Positions 1 through 5,165 of a stretch of DNA of 5,165 nucleotides are shown here, piece after piece. The notes under the pieces are model-generated. The model was not told the DNA's origin. It worked only from the letters and a program-made list of their open reading frames with translations, and searched no databases. Where the stretch lies: the NCBI GenBank assembly GCA_023429545.1, contig JAEYUU010000739.1, positions 1 through 5,165 on the forward strand. Direction: 5' to 3'. This DNA comes from Verrucomicrobiota bacterium. GTDB taxonomy: Bacteria; Verrucomicrobiota; Verrucomicrobiia; Verrucomicrobiales; Verrucomicrobiaceae. The position numbers and the translations under genes were made by a program. How positions within the stretch are numbered: position 1 is the stretch's first letter; every line of letters starts with the position of its first letter.

Positions 1-538
1 GATCCGCGTGCTTGACCCGACGCGGCTTGGTGATGCGAACACTGGACTTTTTGCGGGAGCCTTTGTCTTCGGGAATGGCGTAGGGCATCTCCACCCCATC
101 CCGTTCCATCTTGCCCAGCGTGACTGAAACCACATCGGCCAGCGTGTACCTGTCGAGGATGCGCGCGATGGCATTGCGAACATCAATCATCAGCATGCGC
201 AGGCCACAGTGGGTCTCATCCGGGCAAGTACAGCGGGAGTAATCCGTCTCACTGGCGCAGCCGATGGGGGCCAGACGCCCATCGATGAGGCGCACGACCT
301 CCCCGATGGTGATTTCTTTCATGGGCTTGGCGAGCCTGGCGCCGCCCTCCTTGCCACGCTTGCTCTCGATGTAACCGTGACGACGCAGTTCCTGCAAAAT
401 GTTCTCGATGAACTTGTAAGGCAGATTCTCACTGTCAGAAAGGTCAGATACGGACACCACATCCCTGCCTAACCTCTCGGCAATGCCGAGTTGGATGAGA
501 GTGCGCAGGGCATATTCGCCTTTCTTGGTGAGTTTCAT
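1..538 (-). CDS. Rrf2-family transcriptional regulator with four-cysteine motif (C-terminus cut by window edge)
   Basis: The frame opens at ATG (536-538) and runs without a stop for 179 codons to the left edge, so the N-terminus is complete and the C-terminus is missing. Residues 1-83 read as the Rrf2 winged helix-turn-helix: MKLTKKGEYALRTLIQLG at the start, then YKFIENILQELRRHGYIES followed by a GGARLAKP wing and ITIGEVVRLIDG. Four cysteines follow at 94, 103, 105 and 111 (C-x8-C-x-C-x5-C), then CGLRMLM and a helix ending TLADVV. In IscR, NsrR and RirA, cysteines in this region bind an Fe-S cluster, so a redox, iron or NO sensor is a reasonable inference, but the spacing differs from IscR and the ligand is unknown. 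After about residue 157 comes a basic tail with nine Lys/Arg, beyond the usual Rrf2 length of about 150 residues. No Shine-Dalgarno sequence precedes the start. It lies 151 bases downstream of glpD and probably has its own promoter, so a role in glycerol control is not shown. Confidence 0.93.
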   Translation of the reverse strand, partial: MKLTKKGEYALRTLIQLGIAERLGRDVVSVSDLSDSENLPYKFIENILQELRRHGYIESKRGKEGGARLAKPMKEITIGEVVRLIDGRLAPIGCASETDYSRCTCPDETHCGLRMLMIDVRNAIARILDRYTLADVVSVTLGKMERDGVEMPYAIPEDKGSRKKSSVRITKPRRVKHAD

Positions 539-553
539 GGGTGGTGGTGACGA

Positions 554-581
554 ATTCTAAGATTCAATCTACATAGATCAA
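554..581 (-). promoter_or_regulatory. Candidate sigma-70-like promoter for the Rrf2 gene
   Basis: On the minus strand TTGATC (576-581) is followed after 16 bases by TAGAAT (554-559). These match the -35 and -10 consensus at 4 of 6 and 4 of 6 positions. Transcription would begin near 547, leaving a leader of only about 8 bases before the ATG at 538, which fits the lack of a ribosome binding site. The match is modest and the background here is AT-rich, so this is a guess from spacing and position only. Confidence 0.3.
567..578. promoter_or_regulatory. Small inverted repeat, possible Rrf2 autoregulatory operator
   Basis: ATCTA-CA-TAGAT is a perfect 5-base inverted repeat with a 2-base centre. 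It sits inside the spacer of the candidate promoter, about 30 bases upstream of the Rrf2 start codon. Rrf2 proteins bind as dimers to short AT-rich palindromes and many repress their own genes, so the placement suits autoregulation. A repeat of this size can arise by chance, and outside the core the symmetry is only partial. Confidence 0.25.
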
Positions 582-689
582 GTAGGAATTAACGGTCGAA
601 GGCCCCTCCTGGAAAATCATAGGTATCACAATGCCGGGCCATATCTTCTTGACGGTGCCGACATGGGAATGATGGCGCCTAAAAAAATC

Positions 690-2252
690 TCAATGCACCA
701 GGTATCCGTTTGCCACCGCTTTGAATTCCTCGACTTGAGAGAACTGCCAAGCCGTGTCGCGACAGAGTTCTTTGGCCAGCAGTTCCGCGACTTTAGGAGC
801 CATGCGCAGAGCCGCTCTTGCATTGAGAAAAAGAGCGCGTGTGCGGCGGGAGAGAATGTCTTCCACCGTACGGGCCATCTCGTGCCGCGCGGCCCAGATG
901 ACTTCCGCTCCGACATAGGGCAGAGCCTCATCCAGCACGGCACCCAGTGATGGGTTTTCGGTGATGATCTCCTCGATGTGTGGCGCATCTGATCCATAGA
1001 CCGAGCGGGCGCCGAACTTTTCCGAATGGGGATGATACCCGTGGATGTTCAGCGTTTTGGTCACACATTCACGATCCGGGAGATCTCCCAGGATAGCGGC
1101 ATGGTTCACACAATCCTGTGCCATGTTCCGGTAGGTGGTCCACTTCCCGCCAGTGATGGTGAGCAGCCCGCTCTGATCGATATGAATGGTGTGGTCCCGT
1201 GAAAGCGCAGCCGTGTTCTTCCCCCCACCCGCCTTCACCAGCGGTCTGATACCGGCAAAGGCGCTGAGAATGTCCGCGCGTGTCGGCTTTTTCTCGAGGT
1301 AGAGCGCCGCCGTGCCAAGCATGAATTCGATTTCCTGATCCAGCGGCACGGGCTCCACTGACGCTTGCTCGACGGCCGTGTCCGTGGTGCCCACGAGGGT
1401 GTGTCCATGCCAGGGAATGGCGAACATGACACGACCATCACTGGTGTGAGGCACCATGATGGCCGTATCTCCCGGGAGGAAGGAACGATCCAGCACGATG
1501 TGCGCGCCCTGGCTGGGGGAAATCATGGGCTCAGTCTCCGGCTCGGCCATGCGGCGCACATCATCCGTGAAGGGGCCGGTGGCATTAACGAACACACTCG
1601 CTCTAGAGTTGAAGGTTTCACCGCTTTCCATGTCCTGCCAGGACACACTTTCAATAGTGCCATCCGCGCCCTTGGTCAGATCTGTCACGCGCGCGTAGTT
1701 CAGAAGGTTGGCCCCTTGCTCAAGCGCAGTGGTCACCAAATTGATGAGCAGGCGCGAATCATCGAACTGCCCATCATAGTAGATCACACCACGGCTGAGC
1801 CCTTCCGGGTTCACATTCGGCAGGCGGCGCACCGTTTCCTCCCGCGAGATCAGTTGGGACGGCCCAAACCCATACTTGCCTGAGAGCATCTGATAAAGCT
1901 TCAGCCCGATGCCGTAGAAGGGTCCTTCCCACCATGAATAGCTGGGCACGATGAAGGGCAGCTCGCTTACCAGATGCGGCGCATTCTGCCGCATGATGCC
2001 GCGCTCCTTGAGCGCCTCCATGACAAGAGAGACATTCCCCTGCTCCAGATAGCGCACCCCACCATGCACGAGCTTGGTGCTGCGGCTGGAGGTCCCTTTG
2101 CCAAAGTCGTGCTGTTCCAACAGCAGGGTGCTGTAGCCACGAGTGGCCGCATCCACCGCCACTCCCACCCCGGTGGCGCCCCCGCCAATGATGATCATGT
2201 CCCACGGATCCTTCCGTGAGCGGGCCTGCTGCAGAAGGGTACTTCTGTTCAT
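690..2252 (-). CDS. glpD: FAD-dependent (aerobic-type) glycerol-3-phosphate dehydrogenase
   Basis: GlpD oxidises sn-glycerol-3-phosphate to dihydroxyacetone phosphate and passes the electrons through FAD to membrane quinones; it is a peripheral inner-membrane enzyme. The 520-residue product is close to the roughly 500 of E. coli GlpD. Both family signatures are present: the FAD dinucleotide-binding segment IGGGATGVGVAVDAATRG (22-39), and GGKWTTYRNMA (368-378). Glu46 ends the second strand, where it should contact the FAD ribose. GTSSRSTKLVHGGVRYLE (53-70) is a further conserved FAD-domain block. Likely substrate-site residues by alignment with E. coli from memory are His251 in SQGAHIV, Arg336 in FAGIRPL and Lys370 in GGKWTTYR. 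Residues from about 400 on form the C-terminal helical GlpD domain. The ATG at 2252 lies 20 bases after the glpK stop, with no Shine-Dalgarno motif but ACC just before it. It is the last gene of the glpFKD run; no convincing terminator follows. The frame is intact and the function is secure. Confidence 0.97.
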   Translation of the reverse strand: MNRSTLLQQARSRKDPWDMIIIGGGATGVGVAVDAATRGYSTLLLEQHDFGKGTSSRSTKLVHGGVRYLEQGNVSLVMEALKERGIMRQNAPHLVSELPFIVPSYSWWEGPFYGIGLKLYQMLSGKYGFGPSQLISREETVRRLPNVNPEGLSRGVIYYDGQFDDSRLLINLVTTALEQGANLLNYARVTDLTKGADGTIESVSWQDMESGETFNSRASVFVNATGPFTDDVRRMAEPETEPMISPSQGAHIVLDRSFLPGDTAIMVPHTSDGRVMFAIPWHGHTLVGTTDTAVEQASVEPVPLDQEIEFMLGTAALYLEKKPTRADILSAFAGIRPLVKAGGGKNTAALSRDHTIHIDQSGLLTITGGKWTTYRNMAQDCVNHAAILGDLPDRECVTKTLNIHGYHPHSEKFGARSVYGSDAPHIEEIITENPSLGAVLDEALPYVGAEVIWAARHEMARTVEDILSRRTRALFLNARAALRMAPKVAELLAKELCRDTAWQFSQVEEFKAVANGYLVH

Positions 2253-2272
2253 GGTGTATCAAGATTGACGGC

Positions 2273-3841
2273 TCAGGACTTCTTCCTCGCGGCGGACTTT
2301 GTCTTTCCTCTGCCCTTTACCGTCTTCGATCTGTTACCGGAAGCGCTGTCACTCTTTTCCCATCCCCTGGCACGTCCAAGCGCCTCCGTCCATCGTGCGC
2401 GCATTTCCGCAACCCGGCTGCGCGGCATCTTGGGCTCGAAGATTCTGTCCACCTGCCACTGGCCTGAGATCTCACCGGTATTCTTCCAAAACCCAACGGC
2501 GAGACCAGCCAGATAAGCGGCGCCGAGGGCCGTCGTTTCCGTGACGACCGGACGCACCACCGGCACGCCGAGCAGATCCGCCTGGAACTGCATGAGTGGC
2601 TCGCTTTTCGAGGCGCCGCCATCCACGCGCAGTTCAGGCAGCTTTTTCCCCGTGTCCGCCACCATGGCGTCCATGAGATCGGCAATCTGGAATGCCACGC
2701 CCTCCAGCGCCGCGCGGGCGATATGGGCCGCGTTGGTGTCACGTGTGATCCCCACAATAGTGCCACGCGCGTAGGCGTCCCAGTGTGGAGCGCCGAGACC
2801 TGCAAAGGCGGGCACGAGAAAGACTCCGCCGCTATCCGGCACGGAGTTCGCAAGCATGTCCACCTCTTGCGCTGAGCGCACCAGTTGCAATCCATCACGC
2901 AGCCACTGAACCACTGCTCCGCCGATGAAGACGCTGCCCTCCAGGGCAAACTCACGCTTCTTCCCCAGTTGCCACGCGACCGTGGTAAGCAACCGTTGCT
3001 TCGAGATCACAGGCGTGGCGCCGATGTTCTGCAGCAGGAAGCAACCGGTGCCATAGGTGTTCTTGCTCATGCCCGTCTTCACGCACATCTGGCCAAAGAG
3101 CGCCGCCTGCTGGTCCCCTGCAATACCCGCCACGGGAACACCCTGCAATCCCAGGGAGGTGCTGATCTCTCCGTACACCTCACTAGATGAGCGCACCTCC
3201 GGCAGCATGCTCATGGGAATGTTGAATAGCTTGCAAAGCTTCCTGTCCCACTCACCCGTCTGGATGTTGTAGAGCATCGTGCGCGAGGCATTGCTCGGAT
3301 CCGTCACGTGCGCGTTCTTCCCACTCGTGAGCTTCCAGATCAACCAGGTGTCCACCGTGCCAAAGATGAGGTCGCCCGCCTCCGCCTTCTTGCGGGCGCC
3401 GGGAATGTTCTCCAGCATCCATGCCACCTTCGTGGCAGAGAAGTACGCATCAATGAGCAGGCCGGTGCGCTGCTGGATCATCTTTTCATGACCGGCAGCC
3501 CGGATCTCATCACACATGCCGGCGGTGCGACGGTCCTGCCAGACGATGGCGTTGCAGATGGCTTCACCCGTATGGCGATCCCACACCACCGTGGTCTCAC
3601 GTTGGTTTGTGATACCCACGCCTGAGATATCGCTGGGACGAATTCTGGCACGTCCCAGCGCCTCGACCGCCGCGGCGATCTGGGAGAACCAGATCTCCTG
3701 GGGATCATGTTCCACCCATCCGGGTTTGGGATAGATCTGGCGGATCTCTTTTTGTGCCACGGACTTGATCTGACCGTCATGGTCAAAAACGATGGCTCTC
3801 ACACTGGTGGTGCCGGCATCAAGGGAAAGTATATAGGGCAT
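2273..3841 (-). CDS. glpK: Glycerol kinase (FGGY family) with basic C-terminal tail
   Basis: GlpK phosphorylates glycerol with ATP to sn-glycerol-3-phosphate in the cytoplasm, trapping the substrate that enters through GlpF. The N-terminal phosphate-binding motif is [13 protein letters not shown] (8-20). Glycerol-site residues are Arg81 and Glu82 in TNQRETT, Tyr133 in DAYFSATK, and the catalytic base Asp243 in [10 protein letters not shown]. The first FGGY signature is [13 protein letters not shown] (133-145) and the second spans 360-380 (GTIVGI...HI...AALE). [20 protein letters not shown] (406-425) is the usual C-domain nucleotide region. Residues 223-240 lack the Gly/Arg fructose-1,6-bisphosphate loop of the E. 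coli enzyme and also the histidine that HPr phosphorylates in Firmicutes. The last 26 residues (497-522) carry nine Lys/Arg and only one acidic residue, beyond the normal end of the family (about 500 residues). The ATG at 3841 follows the glpF stop by 2 bases, implying coupled translation; no Shine-Dalgarno motif is visible. The frame is intact. Confidence 0.98.
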   Translation of the reverse strand: MPYILSLDAGTTSVRAIVFDHDGQIKSVAQKEIRQIYPKPGWVEHDPQEIWFSQIAAAVEALGRARIRPSDISGVGITNQRETTVVWDRHTGEAICNAIVWQDRRTAGMCDEIRAAGHEKMIQQRTGLLIDAYFSATKVAWMLENIPGARKKAEAGDLIFGTVDTWLIWKLTSGKNAHVTDPSNASRTMLYNIQTGEWDRKLCKLFNIPMSMLPEVRSSSEVYGEISTSLGLQGVPVAGIAGDQQAALFGQMCVKTGMSKNTYGTGCFLLQNIGATPVISKQRLLTTVAWQLGKKREFALEGSVFIGGAVVQWLRDGLQLVRSAQEVDMLANSVPDSGGVFLVPAFAGLGAPHWDAYARGTIVGITRDTNAAHIARAALEGVAFQIADLMDAMVADTGKKLPELRVDGGASKSEPLMQFQADLLGVPVVRPVVTETTALGAAYLAGLAVGFWKNTGEISGQWQVDRIFEPKMPRSRVAEMRARWTEALGRARGWEKSDSASGNRSKTVKGRGKTKSAARKKS

Positions 3842-3843
3842 GG

Positions 3844-4599
3844 TCAGAAACTGGTCGCGGTTTGGATGTGTTCCTTGTGGAAAAGCATGGCGTGCAGCGC
3901 GGCCCCGAGCAATCCACCCACTACCGGGCCCACGACGGGAATCCAGGCGTAGCCCCAGTCCGAGGTGCCTTTCCCGGGGATGGGGAGCAGCGCATGCATG
4001 ATGCGCGGTCCAAGGTCCCGCGCGGGATTAATGGCATAGCCCGTGGGCCCGCCAAGGGACAGGCCAATCGCAAAAACCAGCAACCCCACCAGCATGGGGC
4101 CAAAGCCGGTGGACCAGCCTTCGGCGGTAAGGTTGCTCGCCGAGGGAATGGCCATCGCGCCAAACACGAGCGCCGCAGTGCCGATGATTTCGCAGATGAG
4201 GTTTCCCGGGGTGTGGCGGATGCCAGGCGCAGTGCAGAAGATGCCCAACTTTGCGCCCTGGTCGGAGGTTTCCCTCCAGTGTGGCAGATACGCCAGCCAC
4301 ACAAGCACGGCACCAATCATGGCACCCAGCATTTGCGCTGCAATGTATCCCGCCACCTTTGCAGAATCAAACTCACCCACGGAGGCAAGCCCGAGTGTGA
4401 CCGCAGGATTGAGGTGTCCGCCGCTGACGGTGCCCACTGAGTAGACGGCCACCATGACCGCCATCCCCCACCCGGCGGTAATGACTATCCAGCCGGCACC
4501 CTGGCCCTTGGATTTGTTCAGAAGGACATTGGCGACAACTCCGTCGCCAAAAAGGATGAGCAGCGCTGTGCCCACAACTTCAGCAAGATAGGGTGACAT
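3844..4599 (-). CDS. glpF: Glycerol uptake facilitator (aquaglyceroporin, MIP family)
   Basis: This inner-membrane channel admits glycerol by facilitated diffusion. I chose the ATG at 4599 ([11 protein letters not shown]...), which matches how bacterial GlpF proteins usually begin and gives 251 residues. The longer reading starts with TTG at 4617, adds six residues and would begin inside a palindrome. Numbering from the TTG, the MIP signature HLNPAVTLG is at 68-76 and the second pore loop [13 protein letters not shown] is at 193-205. The pair of NPA motifs forms the pore centre, and the Asp after NPAR is typical of glycerol rather than water channels. The selectivity filter aligned to E. coli GlpF is Trp50, Gly185, Tyr194 and Arg200 against Trp48, Gly191, Phe200 and Arg206, so only a conservative Phe-to-Tyr change. 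Six hydrophobic membrane segments can be read between about residues 10 and 245. It is the first gene of the glpFKD cluster, and its stop is 2 bases before the glpK ATG. Confidence 0.95.
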   Translation of the reverse strand: MSPYLAEVVGTALLILFGDGVVANVLLNKSKGQGAGWIVITAGWGMAVMVAVYSVGTVSGGHLNPAVTLGLASVGEFDSAKVAGYIAAQMLGAMIGAVLVWLAYLPHWRETSDQGAKLGIFCTAPGIRHTPGNLICEIIGTAALVFGAMAIPSASNLTAEGWSTGFGPMLVGLLVFAIGLSLGGPTGYAINPARDLGPRIMHALLPIPGKGTSDWGYAWIPVVGPVVGGLLGAALHAMLFHKEHIQTATSF

Positions 4600-4608
4600 A
4601 GGATAGGA

Positions 4609-4621
4609 AGCGTTCAACGCT
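4609..4621. promoter_or_regulatory. 13-base palindrome directly upstream of glpF, possible operator
   Basis: AGCGTT-C-AACGCT is a perfect inverted repeat with 6-base arms and a single central base, ending 10 bases before the preferred glpF ATG. It contains the alternative TTG start. It could be a repressor site for the glp operon, or a small hairpin in the leader that affects initiation. No regulator can be assigned, and one copy of this length is not proof of function. Confidence 0.3.
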
Positions 4622-4671
4622 AGTCAGCGCAGAAGGCTCGCGAAACGTCAATACTTTTACGCCACGGTCAT

Positions 4672-4692
4672 GAGGTGCTTCGGATGCGCCTC
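4672..4692 (-). terminator. Weak hairpin just after the lyase-like gene, possible terminator
   Basis: Starting one base after the TGA of the upstream gene, the minus strand reads GAGGCGC-ATCCGAA-GCACCTC: a 7-base stem with one C-A mismatch and a 7-base loop. No run of T follows, so it is not a standard intrinsic terminator. In the opposite strand the mismatch becomes a G-U pair. It may mark the end of the upstream transcript or only stabilise its 3' end. Confidence 0.25.
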
Positions 4693-4693
4693 G

Positions 4694-5165
4694 TCAACCC
4701 CGCAGCCACTCATCACGGTGCTCCGCGACAAACTCGTCATCATGGAGATGGGGATATGCTTGATGGACACGAGCAATCTCCTCCATCTGGCCTGGACTCA
4801 GGCCTTCGCTTGCATCCAGGCACCAGATGCCTTCGAGCAATCCCTGCCGGCGAAGCACCTCATGAATGCCGGCAATGCAGCCATGGAATGAATTTGCCGC
4901 ATCGAAGAAAGCCGCATTGCAGTCGGTAATTTCCGCACCCAGGCGCAGCAGATCCGTGGAAGGTTCAGCATCGCGACAACGCGCGTGGTACTCCACGGCA
5001 CGCTGTGTCCACACGGACCAGTGGCCCAGCAAACCACCCACGATGCGGCGTGTCTTCCCGTGAAAGGCATATGGCGTCAGCAGGTCCGCAAGAATGTTGT
5101 CATCGTTGCCCGTGTAGAGGGCTATGTCATCGCGTCCAGCCTCCATGACAGCACGGATCACGTCC
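4694..5165 (-). CDS. Dihydrodipicolinate synthase/N-acetylneuraminate lyase superfamily protein, C-terminal part (N-terminus beyond window)
   Basis: The frame is open from the right edge to TGA (4694-4696), giving 156 residues of the C-terminal half. The first visible residues are DVIRAVMEAG; a GTG at 5159-5161 is inside the frame and is unlikely to be the true start. Near the N-terminal end IALYTGNDDNILADLLTPY matches the barrel strand after the Schiff-base lysine in DapA-type TIM barrels (LLSGDD in E. coli DapA). The lysine itself should lie roughly eight residues outside the window. RRIVGGLLGHWSVWTQRAV follows, then a helical region with FFDAANSFHGCIAGIHEVLR, LLEGIWCLD, LSPGQMEEI and YPHLHDDEF. 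The C-terminus is about 35 residues longer than that of E. coli DapA, so this is probably a catabolic or uncharacterised lyase/aldolase rather than the lysine-pathway enzyme. The substrate cannot be read from this part. It ends 94 bases before glpF on the same strand, so co-transcription is possible but not shown. Confidence 0.85.
   Translation of the reverse strand, partial: DVIRAVMEAGRDDIALYTGNDDNILADLLTPYAFHGKTRRIVGGLLGHWSVWTQRAVEYHARCRDAEPSTDLLRLGAEITDCNAAFFDAANSFHGCIAGIHEVLRRQGLLEGIWCLDASEGLSPGQMEEIARVHQAYPHLHDDEFVAEHRDEWLRG

Larger units (their letters stand above)
690..4599 (-). other. Probable glpFKD operon (glycerol uptake and catabolism)
   Basis: Three same-strand genes are separated by only 2 bases (glpF-glpK) and 20 bases (glpK-glpD). 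Together they cover uptake, phosphorylation and oxidation of glycerol to dihydroxyacetone phosphate. The tight spacing and the complete pathway support one transcript. No glpR or glpP gene lies in the window and no promoter upstream of glpF is convincing, so I cannot exclude transcription starting at or before the lyase-like gene to the right. Confidence 0.85.

Noticed and set aside
209..472. 87-codon open frame on the plus strand
   Set aside because: It is the antisense shadow of the Rrf2 gene, which has clear family motifs.
601..640. GGCCC ... GGGCC inverted repeat in the gap between glpD and the Rrf2 gene
   Set aside because: Arms of 5 bases separated by 30 bases are too weak to support a structural or regulatory call.
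654..688. Possible glpD terminator: T7 run on the minus strand (681-687) and a GGCGCC/GGCACC stem (674-679 with 654-659)
   Set aside because: The T run comes before the stem rather than after it, the loop is 14 bases, and the minus-strand stem has a mismatch. The order is wrong for an intrinsic terminator in either direction.
663..950. 95-codon open frame on the plus strand, beginning in the glpD-rrf2 gap
   Set aside because: It overlaps the 3' end of glpD in antisense, has no recognisable motifs and no ribosome binding site.
1365..1883. 172-codon open frame on the plus strand
   Set aside because: It lies wholly inside glpD on the opposite strand, its protein resembles no family I know, and long antisense frames are expected opposite GC-rich genes.
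3862..4440. 192-codon open frame on the plus strand
   Set aside because: It is antisense to glpF, whose reading is unambiguous. The composition (many Gly, Arg, His, Ala) is typical of a shadow frame.
4621..4651. TTGACG (4646-4651, minus strand) as the -35 of a glpF promoter
   Set aside because: The -35 match is good, but no TATAAT-like hexamer lies 16-19 bases downstream; the best is TGACTA at 19, a poor match.
1..5165. Mobile element, CRISPR array, tRNA/rRNA or phage remnant
   Set aside because: Reading through the window I saw no transposase motifs, terminal repeats, spaced direct repeats, cloverleaf-like segments or composition shifts. Coding sequence fills nearly all of it.

Overview
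This 5.2 kb stretch looks like ordinary chromosome from a fairly GC-rich, non-enteric bacterium. Every gene I can support is on the minus strand. The style of the proteins suggests the Planctomycetes/Verrucomicrobia neighbourhood: an Rrf2 regulator with a four-cysteine motif, a long-C-terminus DapA-superfamily lyase carrying an LYTGNDDN motif, and start codons without Shine-Dalgarno sequences. That placement is an impression from protein style, not a proven assignment.

In transcription order, from the right edge leftwards, the window holds: (1) the C-terminal half of a dihydrodipicolinate synthase/N-acetylneuraminate lyase superfamily protein (4694-5165, cut by the right edge); (2) a 94-base gap with a weak hairpin and a 13-base palindrome; (3) glpF, a glycerol channel (3844-4599); (4) glpK, glycerol kinase (2273-3841); (5) glpD, FAD-dependent glycerol-3-phosphate dehydrogenase (690-2252); (6) a 151-base gap with a candidate promoter and a small inverted repeat; and (7) an Rrf2-family regulator (1-538, its C-terminus cut by the left edge).

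glpF, glpK and glpD sit 2 and 20 bases apart and form a complete glycerol catabolic operon. GlpF admits glycerol through the inner membrane, GlpK traps it as sn-glycerol-3-phosphate, and GlpD oxidises that to dihydroxyacetone phosphate while passing electrons to the quinone pool. No glpR or glpP regulator gene is present in the window. The kinase lacks the recognisable allosteric elements of both the enteric and the Firmicute enzymes, so control, if any, probably lies in transcription or elsewhere.

I found no mobile element, CRISPR array, tRNA, rRNA or clear novel system. The most notable points are the altered regulatory loop and basic C-terminal tail of GlpK, the four-cysteine Rrf2 protein with a palindrome in its presumed promoter, the palindrome just ahead of glpF, and the absence of Shine-Dalgarno motifs at all four visible starts.
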